From DASWJZ01 sp038211615 (GTDB lineage Bacteria; Pseudomonadota; Alphaproteobacteria; Rhizobiales; Afifellaceae), in assembly GCA_038211615.1 (NCBI GenBank), contig JBBQVL010000001.1, positions 57,092-121,091 of the forward strand: a DNA stretch of 64,000 bases, written 5' to 3'. Within the stretch, counting starts at the first letter, position 1, and the number at the start of each line of letters is the position of its first letter. The notes beneath the pieces were generated by a model that saw nothing but the letters and a program-made list of their open reading frames with translations, had not been told where the DNA came from and ran no database searches. The position numbers were made by a program, and so were the translations under genes. Of the stretch, positions 16,235 through 24,273 are shown piece after piece.

Positions 16235-16529
16235 GCCGCTTTGCTACGGCGAAATCGTATCAGGCAGCTGCGGGCTTCGAATGTCGAAAGATTGCCTAGC
16301 CCCACGGTCTCCGGCTCCGATCGAGAAAGTCCCGATATTCACACCGGTGTGCCATACGAGGCGGATGCGGCTAAACGCTCGAGATGCTTAGTTCGCGAAT
16401 TGCTCCCCGGCCGGCAGACCGTCCTTAGCGCGCTCTGGGCGATGAGTATTCTGAGATTTCGGTGCCTTATAGGAGCACCGCCAATCCCGGCGCCCTCGCC
16501 GCTGAACGGGGCATGCCGTTTGGCAAATA

Positions 16530-16979
16530 TCAGAATGGCTTCCGCGCCAGAAACACCCCTAACGCCATCAGAATGAGACCGCATATCCGCGCGAAGGTCA
16601 TCTCCGACTTGGCTGCGCCAAACATGCCGAAGTGGTCGATTGCCGCTGCGCACGCGATCTGGCCGACCAGCACTAAAAACACCGCATTCCCCAAGCCGAA
16701 TCTCGGAGCAATGACTGTGATCGACAGAACGTAAAAGGCCACAAAGGCGCCGCCCAGATAGAATGGCCACGGAGCAGCATTCCACAGGGGCCGTTGCGGC
16801 CCGCCCGTCACCACCGCAGCGCACAAGCTGATCGCGAGGGCGAGCGCGAACAGGATCGCTGCCGCGGTCGGTCCACTTTGCACCCGCACGCCAAGCGTCG
16901 CGTTGAGCGCAGCCATGATCGGAATGCCGACACCCGTCGCTAGCATGATCAGCGCGTAGGCCCATCCAGGGCTGTTCAT
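16530..16979 (-). CDS. DMT-superfamily membrane protein, YdcZ/DUF606 type
   Basis: A 149-residue integral membrane protein with five predicted helices, the usual size of a DUF606 half-transporter. The sequence opens with MNSPGWAYALIMLATGVGIP and IMAALNATLG. It also contains PWPFYLGGAFVAFYVLSITV and APRFGLGNAVFLVLVGQIAC, where the APRFGxG motif is the family hallmark. It ends GLILMALGVFLARKP. These proteins are thought to export small metabolites as dimers, but the substrate here is unknown. No partner half is adjacent. Confidence 0.85.
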   Translation of the reverse strand: MNSPGWAYALIMLATGVGIPIMAALNATLGVRVQSGPTAAAILFALALAISLCAAVVTGGPQRPLWNAAPWPFYLGGAFVAFYVLSITVIAPRFGLGNAVFLVLVGQIACAAAIDHFGMFGAAKSEMTFARICGLILMALGVFLARKPF

Positions 16980-17032
16980 TTGAAACGCTCCTTAGGCAGA
17001 CACAAGGATAGGTAGCCCGCAGTCTCCGTTAG

Positions 17033-17299
17033 CTAAATTATAGCCGTCGCTCTGCCGGAGTTCTGCGGCGGCTCGAAGGCAATCAACACCCGCCGGCTCC
17101 CACAGCGCGGACACTTCATGCGGCTCTCCAGCCTCGCAATCGGGTACTCCCTTCCCCGCGTCCAAACGAGCGTAGCTAGATCGGCCTCGAGCTTCGTGGT
17201 GCACTCCCGAATCGACTTCATCCCGTCCCGTTTGCCCCACCGGCAATAGACGGTCAGCCGCCAGCCGAGGTCATGTGCTTCGCCGAGAGTCGCCACCAT
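17033..17299 (-). CDS. Small zinc-ribbon protein of unknown function
   Basis: An 88-residue protein. The first part, WRLTVYCRWGKRDGMKSI and RECTTKLEADLATLVWTRGR, is followed by FPIARLESRL-like EYPIARLESRMKCPRCGSRR, ending in a short hydrophobic strand. One Cys of YCRW and one of ECT plus the CPRC pair could bind a single zinc. This layout is common among small rhizobial proteins, often near phage or accessory genes; no role is known. A possible relic of the same half-site is at 2669-2944. Confidence 0.6.
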   Translation of the reverse strand: MVATLGEAHDLGWRLTVYCRWGKRDGMKSIRECTTKLEADLATLVWTRGREYPIARLESRMKCPRCGSRRVLIAFEPPQNSGRATAII

Positions 17300-17462
17300 T
17301 CTCTCAAGCTAGCCACGTGAACGGAATGGGAACAAGTGCATATTTGCTCCGCTGCGCGGCAATGCAGTTTTCGAGGGAAGCTAACACCATGAATGGGTTT
17401 CGGCGCTGGACAGTCTTTCACCTCCCAATGGCGCGGAACCGGGTTGACCTGGTGGAGCGGTA

Positions 17463-17495
17463 GGGCTTCACTCCGACATTCCCGCGCGGCGCTTC
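17463..17495 (+). repeat. Degenerate copy of the short dispersed repeat
   Basis: GGCTTCACTCCGACATTCCC followed by GCGC resembles GCTTCACTTCGGCATTCCCG in copy 1 (1575-1594). It lies ~30 bases before the head-repeat gene start. It is weak and could be chance. Confidence 0.35.
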
Positions 17496-17523
17496 GAACA
17501 CGGCCGACTGGGCGGTCTTGGTC

Positions 17524-19023
17524 ATGCGCGTCGCGACGGGCGCGCCGGGGCCGCAAGGCGCGCCGGGATCAACCGCAGTAGCAGATGGCTCAACCTCGGC
17601 GCCGGCCTTCAAGTTCACCTCGAGCTCCGACACCGGCATGTTCTCGCCGGGCGGCGGCACGCTCGCGCTCGCGGAGAACGGCGCGCTGTTCCTGCACGAC
17701 ACCGGCTCCTTCAATCTCGGGCTCGGGCTGGGTGCGCTGGGGAGCAGCACCGGCTCCTCCAACACCGCCCTGGGGTTCAATGCGCTCTTTTCCAACACCA
17801 CCGGCGCTTCCAATACCGCGGCGGGAGCCCTGGGAATGCAGGCCAATGACGCCGGCAGCCGGAACAGTGCGCTAGGCAGGCTCGCGCTGAACTCCAACGA
17901 AGCCGGGAACGATAACACCGCCATCGGGTATCAGGCGCTTCTGGTAAGCACTGCGAGCGACAACACCGCGGTGGGCAGCCAGGCAATGCAGGCCAATACC
18001 ACCGGGATCAATAACACGGCTGTGGGAAAGGGAGCCCTCAAGCAGAACACCGCTAACAGCAACACGGCGGTGGGGAACCTGGCGATGCAGGTCAATACGA
18101 CCGGCCCGCAAAATACAGCGCTTGGCGATAATGCGCTCGCTACCAATGACAGCGGAGCTCATAACACTGCCTTAGGCTTCGTGGCACTCCAGGCGAACGT
18201 CGGCGGCTCTGACAACACCGCCATCGGGTACTGCGCGCTTCCGGCCAACATCAATGCAAGTTTCAATACCGCTGTCGGCTACGAAGCCCTCTTGGCCAAC
18301 ACGACTGGCGGCGACAATACCGCCGTGGGGGTCGATTCGCTCGACAACAATCTGAGCGGCTCAGGCAACGTCGCCCTTGGTATTTACACGCTTTCCAACA
18401 ACGCCTCCGGCAGCGGGAACGTCGCGATCGGCCAGAATGCGGGCTCTCTCGCGACCAATCCTTCCAATAGCATCTTCATCGGAAATCTGGGAGCCGCCGG
18501 CGACGCCAACACAATCAAGATCGGGACACAGGGCACGCAGACGATGGCATTCGTTGCTGGCGTCAGCGGGGTCAACGTCGCCGGTAGCGCGGTTATCGTC
18601 AACGCGAACGGCCAGCTCGGCGTTACCGTTTCCTCGCGCCGCTACAAGGAGCACATCCAGCCGATGGGCGCGATGAGCGACATGCTCGCGCGCCTGCGCC
18701 CCGTCTCCTTCCGCTACAGGAAGCCCTTCGCCGACGGCTCGAAGCCGATTCAATACGGGCTGATCGCCGAAGAGGTGGCGGAGGCATTCCCCTACCTCGC
18801 GGTCTTCAACGCAGAGGGACAGCCCGAGACGGTGAAATACCCCGAGCTCCCCGCCTTCCTTCTCGAGGGGTTCCAGGAGCAGCAGAAGGTCATCGCGGTG
18901 CAGGCGAAGCGGATCGAGGAACTGGAGGCGCAAGCCGGCAAGGTAGCCGACCTGGAGTCACGTCTCGCAGCCATCGAGGCGATGCTTCAGCGGCCGACCA
19001 TCACCGCCAGCGCCAGCCACTGA
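17524..19023 (+). CDS. YadA-head-repeat protein with C-terminal S74 chaperone domain
   Basis: A 499-residue protein. A short collagen-like start (GAPGPQGAPGST) is followed by about 300 residues of head repeats of the form NTAxGxxAL (for example NTAIGYQALLVSTASDNTAV). These are the left-handed parallel beta-roll of trimeric autotransporters and phage fibres. Near residue 375 begins an intramolecular chaperone of the peptidase S74 type: SSRRYKEHIQPM with the catalytic Ser at the cleavage site, LRPVSFRYRKPFADG, QYGLIAEEVAEAFPYL and a final coiled coil. S74 domains trimerise the fibre and then cut themselves off. No signal peptide is visible at the chosen start, and no strong ribosome site was found. 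Confidence 0.8.
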   Translation: MRVATGAPGPQGAPGSTAVADGSTSAPAFKFTSSSDTGMFSPGGGTLALAENGALFLHDTGSFNLGLGLGALGSSTGSSNTALGFNALFSNTTGASNTAAGALGMQANDAGSRNSALGRLALNSNEAGNDNTAIGYQALLVSTASDNTAVGSQAMQANTTGINNTAVGKGALKQNTANSNTAVGNLAMQVNTTGPQNTALGDNALATNDSGAHNTALGFVALQANVGGSDNTAIGYCALPANINASFNTAVGYEALLANTTGGDNTAVGVDSLDNNLSGSGNVALGIYTLSNNASGSGNVAIGQNAGSLATNPSNSIFIGNLGAAGDANTIKIGTQGTQTMAFVAGVSGVNVAGSAVIVNANGQLGVTVSSRRYKEHIQPMGAMSDMLARLRPVSFRYRKPFADGSKPIQYGLIAEEVAEAFPYLAVFNAEGQPETVKYPELPAFLLEGFQEQQKVIAVQAKRIEELEAQAGKVADLESRLAAIEAMLQRPTITASASH

Positions 19024-19181
19024 GGACATCACGGCGGAGGCAGCCCCCGCCTGAATGCTCGGGCATCAAGTCTGGGCGCGGCGGCGCCGCAGCTCGTTTG
19101 GGGGGAGTCGGTCACCCATGCCTTGCCAAAGTTTTCCAGAGGCGGCAGTCTCGCTATCTACGAAGCGGGTGGAGAAATCCA

Positions 19182-19259
19182 ATGAATAGGCTCATTTGGC
19201 TCGTCGGAGCTGTGGTCATCGTCCTCTTCATCCTTGGATACTTCGGGTTCCGACACTAA
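19182..19259 (+). CDS. 25-residue single-span membrane peptide
   Basis: ATG at 19182 with GGTGGAG about 7 bases upstream. The predicted product opens MNRLIWLVGAVVIVLFILGY and ends FGFRH: one Arg after the start, a single hydrophobic span, and a basic end. Short peptides with this exact build are common in Rhizobiales, which together with the ribosome site supports it. No function is known. Confidence 0.6.
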   Translation: MNRLIWLVGAVVIVLFILGYFGFRH

Positions 19260-19359
19260 GGACTTGGCACGGCAGCCTCCCGTCCTCAGATAGCGGCGCG
19301 CACCCGGAAGCAAGCGGTTGGCGCTGAACTGCTGTCTCCGGGATCAACTAAAGCATTAG

Positions 19360-19636
19360 CGCCGGTGTTTATTACGCAACGCGCCGGTCGGCTTCTCGCC
19401 GAAGTCGCTGGGGAAGCGCCGCGGGGATACGGAGTGAAGCGGCAACCCTTCACCACGTCCAGCCCGTAGTACTCTCAGTGTTGCGCCGGCTCATAGTCTT
19501 CAAATACCGTTTTCTGATCTTTTAATGACCGACCTAGCAAGAAAACAAGTGACAGATTAAGCTAGATTTACAGGCCGCACATAGCGGCGGGAGATTCTTA
19601 CCTGGGGGTTGCGAATGTCCGACAATTCTTCTGTTT
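19360..19636 (+). repeat. Upstream region of the YadA-like gene, partner of the copy at 9638-9912
   Basis: This is the intact partner of the duplicated stretch, with the start codon of the downstream gene at 19615. The conservation between copies extends past the start codon for several codons (GACAAT.CTTC.GTT). This implies duplication of the gene followed by loss, not repeat insertion. It contains hairpin repeat copy 3 (19418-19467). Confidence 0.75.
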
Positions 19637-20799
19637 TCGATCCGCAAGCCCGGCGCCTCACTCGCTCCTACGTTGAGCCACTTGGCCCGACTCGGATCGT
19701 CCGACGCTTGCTCCTCACGCTTTTCGGTTTTGCTGCTTTGACGATGCTCGGTGTCGCGCCTGCGGCTGCGCAGTGCAATTCTGGCAGTACTGCGGATTCG
19801 AACTTGCTGACCAGCGCCGGTTGTCAGGCGCAATCAACCGGAAGCGGCAGTCTCGCGATCGGCTATAAAGCGTCGGCCAATGGAGTTGAGTCAGTAGCGG
19901 TAGGATCGTACTCGGGTGTGCTAACGTCTTCGGACTACACAACTAGCGTAGGGTACCAGACCCGCGCTGATGCGTTGGAGGCAACCGCCGTCGGCTCTTT
20001 TGCATTTGCCTCGGGTACCAACAGTGTTGCAGTGGGATCGGGTTCAGAAGCGATCGGCGAGTCGTCAACGTCGGTCGGCCGCAACGCCGGCGGTGGAGCG
20101 GGGTCATCCAACGCCTATAACTCGGCGTTCGGCGAAGCGGCAGGAAATGGCGTCGATGGTCTCGGCAACACCGGGATAGGCCTTGTCGCCGGCTACACGG
20201 TGAAGGGGAATGGGAACACCGCTCTCGGCAACTCCGCCGGGCAGTATGTCACCGGGAGCAATAACTTGGCGGCCGGGGTCTCGGCCGGCGGGACGGTTAA
20301 AGGTTCCTACAACGCCGCCTTCGGAGACAGCGCCGGCCGCAGCGTGACGGGAACCAACAACATCGCAATGGGCCGCAACGCTGGGAAGGCAATCACCGCT
20401 TCCAGCACCATCGCCATCGGTGTCAGTGCGCTCGCGAAGGCAAACAGTTCGATTGCGATCGGCACTAACGCGCAGGCGACCGCCTTGCGCTCGGTAGCGC
20501 TCGGCACCGGATCGGTCGCGTCGGTCGCCGACACCGTTTCGGTCGGCAGCGGCTCGGTTCGTCGACGGATTGTGAATGTCGCCCCTGCGGTGAATGCAAA
20601 TGATGCCGTCACCTTCGCGCAGGCAAAGAGCCTGGGCATCGCACAGGCGCAACAGATCGCCGCGCAGGCCCAACAGATCGCCGTGCAAGCGCAGCAGATG
20701 GCCCAGCAGGCGCAGGAGATCACCGCGTTAGCGAAGCAGATCACTGACCTGCGCAACGCCTTCAACGCGCTTAGCGCCGTATCCAGCCCGAGGCCCTAA
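19615..20799 (+). CDS. YadA-like trimeric adhesin head/stalk lacking an anchor domain
   Basis: A 394-residue exported protein. The ATG at 19615 is favoured over the TTG at 19609; GGGGGTTGCG lies upstream. It has a long basic signal region (about 52 residues, ending GVAPAAAQ), as in autotransporters. Head repeats follow (GSLAIGYKASANGVESVAVG, SSTIAIGVSALAKANSSIAI), then a neck-like segment SVGSGSVRRRIVNVAPAVNA with DAVTFAQ. The stalk is a Gln/Ala coiled coil (AQQIAAQAQQIAVQAQQMA). Instead of the four-strand YadA anchor it ends after about 20 more residues (NALSAVSSPRP). Without the anchor it should be secreted or held by another protein, unless it is truncated. Confidence 0.8.
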   Translation: MSDNSSVFDPQARRLTRSYVEPLGPTRIVRRLLLTLFGFAALTMLGVAPAAAQCNSGSTADSNLLTSAGCQAQSTGSGSLAIGYKASANGVESVAVGSYSGVLTSSDYTTSVGYQTRADALEATAVGSFAFASGTNSVAVGSGSEAIGESSTSVGRNAGGGAGSSNAYNSAFGEAAGNGVDGLGNTGIGLVAGYTVKGNGNTALGNSAGQYVTGSNNLAAGVSAGGTVKGSYNAAFGDSAGRSVTGTNNIAMGRNAGKAITASSTIAIGVSALAKANSSIAIGTNAQATALRSVALGTGSVASVADTVSVGSGSVRRRIVNVAPAVNANDAVTFAQAKSLGIAQAQQIAAQAQQIAVQAQQMAQQAQEITALAKQITDLRNAFNALSAVSSPRP

Positions 20800-20905
20800 A
20801 GGTCTCAGAAGCGCTTTACGCGGAGCCGGTGCTCGGCCGCGCCAACGGGAGACTCCGAGCGCCTCGCACACGCACCGGACAGATCCTTCGGCCTCGCCTC
20901 CCGTG

Positions 20906-21043
20906 CTAGGGCTCCACGATCCTCTTGTGCATCAGGTAGCTGAAGCTGGCAACGAAAGCACTGACACTGCTCCCCTGGTTGAAGAACAAGTCGAAGGCAA
21001 CCAAACCCGCCACGATCACTAAGAGGCCGATAGCAGGTTTCAT
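20906..21043 (-). CDS. Small single-span membrane protein
   Basis: A 45-residue protein with the start at the ATG at 21043 (GGCGAA upstream, weak). A 67-residue form from 21109 is possible. It reads MKPAIGLLVIVAGLVAFDLF followed by FNQGSSVSAFVASFSYL and a basic end. The pattern 'xxxIGLxxIVxGxxAFDxxxNxGxxxxxF' is common in short rhizobial membrane proteins. Function is unknown. Confidence 0.5.
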   Translation of the reverse strand: MKPAIGLLVIVAGLVAFDLFFNQGSSVSAFVASFSYLMHKRIVEP

Positions 21044-21126
21044 TTCGCCAATCGCGTACACATGGGTGACATGCGTGGCCACTTCTCCGGCTTCAGCGCA
21101 AGCGGACAACCGGTGGTGAGCCGCCG

Positions 21127-21324
21127 TTATTTAATCAGCCACGCGGCGGCAGAGACGCAGATGACCAGCGCTGTCAGAGCCCCGTAGGCAAGTGGCACAC
21201 CCGAAGGGCGCGATATCTCCAAGCCGCGAACGGATAATCTCACCGATCGGCCGAAGCGCTCCTTGGCGTAGGTCTCCGCAAATTCAGCAATCTCAGCGGA
21301 TTGAGACAACGTAAGGGGCCTCAT
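21127..21324 (-). CDS. Small C-tail-anchored membrane protein
   Basis: A 65-residue protein. The ATG at 21324 is chosen because AAGGAGG sits six bases upstream. It has a cytosolic helix (LSQSAEIAEFAETYAKERFG), a short strand region and a final membrane span, LAYGALTALVICVSAAAWLI. It is unrecognised, but the start signals are good. It lies close to the gene ending at 20906 and may share a message with it. Confidence 0.55.
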   Translation of the reverse strand: MRPLTLSQSAEIAEFAETYAKERFGRSVRLSVRGLEISRPSGVPLAYGALTALVICVSAAAWLIK

Positions 21325-21560
21325 CGAAGCCTCCTTTATTGGGCGAATCAAGTGAAGTCTGCTCCCCGTTCGTTACTAGGCGATTACCGTGGTTGTTGAT
21401 CGATGCTCGCGACCTTCCACTGCACGCATGCGGCTTCGTTGGGCGACAAGCTGAAATTTTAGGTGCGAAAGCGAACCTGCTGCTCGTCGGGGCCACCGCC
21501 GTTGCGGAACGGTAGCCCGGCCCGGAAGTGGGCTGGTGTTTAAGCCGCCTTCGACCAAGG

Positions 21561-21830
21561 TCAACCCGTTGCACTGTGATCTCGAGCGATCTGGGCGGCG
21601 CCTAATCCTTCAATGCGCGCTCCAGCGATAATGGCCGATTTGCGAATGTGTTGGGCGATCTGTCCCTGAGCGAAGCCGCTATTCGGATAGCTCCTCGCCA
21701 CGAAGGTGGCGATGTACTCAGGCCGAATAAGGTCACCTTCCCTGAGCGCCTCGACAATGATCAGGCGAACCTCTTGGATCACGGCTCTGCGGTCTACCGA
21801 ATCGACCATCGTGCTTGGGACCCGGTTCAA
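21561..21830 (-). CDS. Small soluble protein of unknown function
   Basis: An 89-residue protein. The sequence from MVDSVDRRAVIQEVRLII through ALREGDLIRPEYIATFVARS and FAQGQIAQHIRKSAIIAGAR looks like a compact helical, possibly DNA-binding, fold. A start at the internal Met (21809) is also possible. No family is assigned and no promoter was identified. Confidence 0.45.
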   Translation of the reverse strand: MNRVPSTMVDSVDRRAVIQEVRLIIVEALREGDLIRPEYIATFVARSYPNSGFAQGQIAQHIRKSAIIAGARIEGLGAAQIARDHSATG

Positions 21831-21914
21831 GGACTGACTCGTTCAGGCACCTTCTAACCGAATACGACCACCGGCATTAAATTCGACTTAAAATCACACC
21901 CTGTGCTAGATAAT

Positions 21915-22178
21915 TTAGCCGGCAAAAAATGTAGAATGCCGGCAGTGAGTCAGTTGGCAAACGGAAGGGCAATCTAGGGCTTTGCCTTGAAGGGCGTCCA
22001 GGTGCCGAGCGAATTTCAGTTTAACATCCACCAGCGTTGCCAGAAGCAATTCTGCCAACCGCACATCGTGCCCGTCAGCCCTCAGCCGTTGAATGAGATT
22101 GATTTGTTCCTCAATGAGCCGTTGGGCATACTCAATATGTTCCTGAGCCTGCGCCAGCTCCTTGATCTTGGATGGCAC
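21915..22178 (-). CDS. Small coiled-coil protein, paralogue of the 10.1-kb gene
   Basis: An 87-residue protein reading MPSKIKELAQAQEHIEYAQR then LIEEQINLIQRLRADGHDVR and AELLLATL. It shares the 'RLIxxQxxLIxRLRxDGH' core with the product of 10145-10447. The last 25 residues are not helical and may be read-through from a decayed end. It is probably a homodimeric helical hairpin; the role is not known. Confidence 0.55.
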   Translation of the reverse strand: MPSKIKELAQAQEHIEYAQRLIEEQINLIQRLRADGHDVRLAELLLATLVDVKLKFARHLDALQGKALDCPSVCQLTHCRHSTFFAG

Positions 22179-22536
22179 TTCGCCCCCACCGCGCTTGGTG
22201 CCTCGCTAATTTTCAAGATATGCTTAGCGTTATTGGATAGCGAGCGGTAATGCCAAAAGGCCTAGGGCGAAAAGCGCCCTGCCCACGTGATCGGCAACGC
22301 CATCATGGTGGAAGCTAGCCTCCTCGCGTGTGGGCTGCGGATGTGGATGTGTGCATCATTTTGCCCCACTGGCGCGCCGGGTCCCGTGAGAGGCTGGGTG
22401 AACTGTGTGTAGTGCTCGTCTGAGGCACCTGTTAGAGTTGGCGAACTGGCGAGCAGGACCGAGCCGGTGGCTCTGATCGATGCTCTCCATAGCGCGTGCT
22501 CAGCCAGTGAGCGCTATCTCAGCACAGGAAACGCCC
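22179..22536. other. Intergenic region, no gene seen
   Basis: It separates two divergent small genes and should contain their promoters. No convincing -35/-10 pair, EcfG site or structured RNA was recognised. Confidence 0.3.
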
Positions 22537-22839
22537 ATGGATGTCGTCGTGAGAACCTACAAAGGTAAGGGGTCGAAGGAGCTATTTTCGCTGCTCGAGG
22601 CCCGTAAGTCCGAGGTCGAGAAGCTTATGCGCTCGGTCAAGGGATTTCACAGCTACACGCTGGCCCGCAGCAACAATGAAGGCGACGGCGGCCTGTCGAT
22701 GACCATATGCGAGGACATGGCCGGCACGGAAGAAAGTGGCCGGGTTGCCAAAGAGTGGATCGCCAAGAACGGAGCGAACATCGCAGTTGATGCGCCGAAG
22801 GTCTCCACGGGTACAATCATCATTCACGCCACAAAGTAG
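22537..22839 (+). CDS. Small ferredoxin-fold (ABM/Dabb-like) protein
   Basis: A 100-residue protein. The ATG at 22537 is used because the domain begins there (MDVVVRTYKGKGSKELFSLL) and AGGAAA lies about 8 bases upstream. The longer frame from 22480 has no signal. A beta-alpha-beta pattern with VKGFHSYTLARSNNEGDGGL and STGTIIIHATK resembles antibiotic-biosynthesis-monooxygenase-like dimeric barrels. These are often found as uncharacterised proteins in Rhizobiales. Enzymatic activity should not be assumed. Confidence 0.6.
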   Translation: MDVVVRTYKGKGSKELFSLLEARKSEVEKLMRSVKGFHSYTLARSNNEGDGGLSMTICEDMAGTEESGRVAKEWIAKNGANIAVDAPKVSTGTIIIHATK

Positions 22840-22911
22840 CGTCCACTGATCGCTGGTCCGAGCAACCGTCTTTCTTCGCTGGTAGAACCAAGGCATTCTC
22901 TGGAACAAGTC

Positions 22912-23158
22912 ATGCGCATCGTTGAAGAAGCGGTGGCGGGTGGCGGAGGCTGCCTCGGCAGCCGGCGTCTCGGAGCGGCTGCCTGTAAATGGTTGGCTCG
23001 CTATCGAAGGGGCGGCGAGCCAGGCCTCTATGATCGGCGCTCGACACCGAACGACACGTCCTCTTCGGACATCGGTTGCTATCGCAGCCGAGATCGATCG
23101 GGAGCGGCTAAGCGGACTGCGCATCGCCCGCCGTCTTGGTTTGCCGGTGTGGACGTAG
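22912..23158 (+). mobile_element. IS481-family transposase relic (amino-terminal part)
   Basis: Two frames together give VAEAASAAGVSE, then CKWLARYRRGGEPGLYDRRS, then RLSGLRIARRLGLPVWT. This matches the helix-turn-helix opening of IS481-family transposases ('VAEAAAAAGVSERTVYKWLARYR..GL.DRSSRP..RL.G..IAR.LGLP.ST'). At least two frameshifts are needed and the catalytic part is missing. Confidence 0.75.
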
Positions 23159-23209
23159 GCGCGTTCACCAGCCTCAGAGGAAGGGGGTTCCACGCGGCAT
23201 GAGACAAGC

Positions 23210-23274
23210 GGACCGAGCCCGCGACAAACAGTCCGGTCCATAAATTGCCAAGAGGGAACCCCCAACATGGTCGA
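23210..23274. repeat. Hairpin-plus-GCCAAG module, copy B
   Basis: GGACCGAGCCC (23210-23220), CGGTCC (23234-23239), GCCAAGAGGG, CCCCCAAC and GTCGAG in the same order as 16016-16085. The stem is shorter here (GGACCG with CGGTCC). It lies just after the IS481 relic. Confidence 0.45.
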
Positions 23275-23318
23275 GATGGGGTGTTCATCAAGTTCGAAAG
23301 CGCAGGGGGGCGCTTTGA

Positions 23319-23792
23319 TCAGAAAGGCCTCAGGACGTAGGAGGCGGTGAACGTGATGATGCAGGCCTGACCGCCCGGATCATCTTCTGGCTTCATGATC
23401 TGACCTTTCAGAAAAACACCGGGGGTCGAGGCGGTGATTGTGTCTGGAACCTGATTGATGATCCGGACTTTGGAACCAGTCCAGGAGAAGGGGTTGCCCC
23501 ACCCGACCCCTCCCGAAACGACGGGCCTGAAGAACTGGTCGAAGTCATTGTTGCTTAGCTGGTAGCCGACGGCGGAATACGGCTGAAGGAATGAAATCGC
23601 AGAGAAGGCTGCGTTGCCGGCAATGCTCGGATGGAACTGGGAATTATCGAGTCTGCCAACACTATAATATTGGCATTCGGGCGTGGTCGCGATGGTGCGA
23701 ATCACACCGGTATAAACCGCCTCCGCAGAAGCGGTATCTGCCGCGCCCAATGCGAAAATGGCCGCAGCCACTAGGATCCTCTTACTCATCAT
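23319..23792 (-). CDS. Secreted protein of unknown function, paralogue of the 8.7-kb gene
   Basis: About 158 residues from the ATG at 23792 (or the next Met at 23789), with GGGAGGG just upstream. A frame to 23840 has no such signal. The signal peptide is SKRILVAAAIFALGAADTAS. The mature part contains TTPECQYYSVG, then VGYQLSN and GQACIITFTASYVLRPF. Two Cys could pair. The order of features matches the product of 8703-9200. Function is unknown. Confidence 0.6.
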   Translation of the reverse strand: MMSKRILVAAAIFALGAADTASAEAVYTGVIRTIATTPECQYYSVGRLDNSQFHPSIAGNAAFSAISFLQPYSAVGYQLSNNDFDQFFRPVVSGGVGWGNPFSWTGSKVRIINQVPDTITASTPGVFLKGQIMKPEDDPGGQACIITFTASYVLRPF

Positions 23793-24138
23793 GCCCTCCC
23801 GGTTGTTTGTTAGAAAATACTCACTTGTCGACCGTAACACCGGCTCAGGCCAGCTGTCACCGGCTCGGCGCTCTTTCGATCTATCGCAGCCGTATGGGGA
23901 AGCCGGTTTGACGAATCCTTGCGGAAACTGCCGCCGCCAATCCGGTAGCGTTGCCAGAGCTGGCCAAAGGCCTAAGCGATCTACGCGCGCTGAAGACGAC
24001 GACCTTCCTGCTGCTCAAGCTCGCGCTTCGGAGATGCAGTGGTCCTGTATGGGGGAGGATGCTGGAACGGTTGCCGCTGATCGGACTGGGAGCCGTTAAA
24101 CTGATGGGTGTTTCGCGGCCTTCCGGAGCCACCCGTAT

Positions 24139-24273
24139 CTACTCCTGGGGTAGGCTCGAGGTGAATGTCCCATTGGACGAATTCCCTGCGAGGACGTTGC
24201 CCCCCTGCGAGATGATCTGGGCGCCGAGGGCCACCGCAAGGCCGTCTTTGTTGCCGGTCACGGTCGAATCGCA
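24139..24273 (-). pseudogene. Carboxy-terminal relic of a beta-helix protein
   Basis: In a frame different from the EAL frame, the minus strand reads DSTVTGNKDGLAVALGAQII, then SQGGNVLAGNSSNGTF and a stop at 24139-24141. The 'VTGN..GL....G..I.S.GGN...GN..NGT' pattern is the closing coil of secreted beta-helix repeat proteins such as that at 1607-2542. It begins exactly where the EAL homology ends, so two unrelated gene fragments are joined here. Confidence 0.55.

Noticed and set aside
17750..18450. Regular DNA repeats that could suggest a CRISPR array
   Set aside because: The period is coding (NTAxGxxAL protein repeats) and the repeats are divergent; there are no equal spacers or cas genes.
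20641..20760. Gln-Ala repeats as a low-complexity assembly error
   Set aside because: The heptad-like spacing fits the stalk coiled coil expected after a YadA neck motif.
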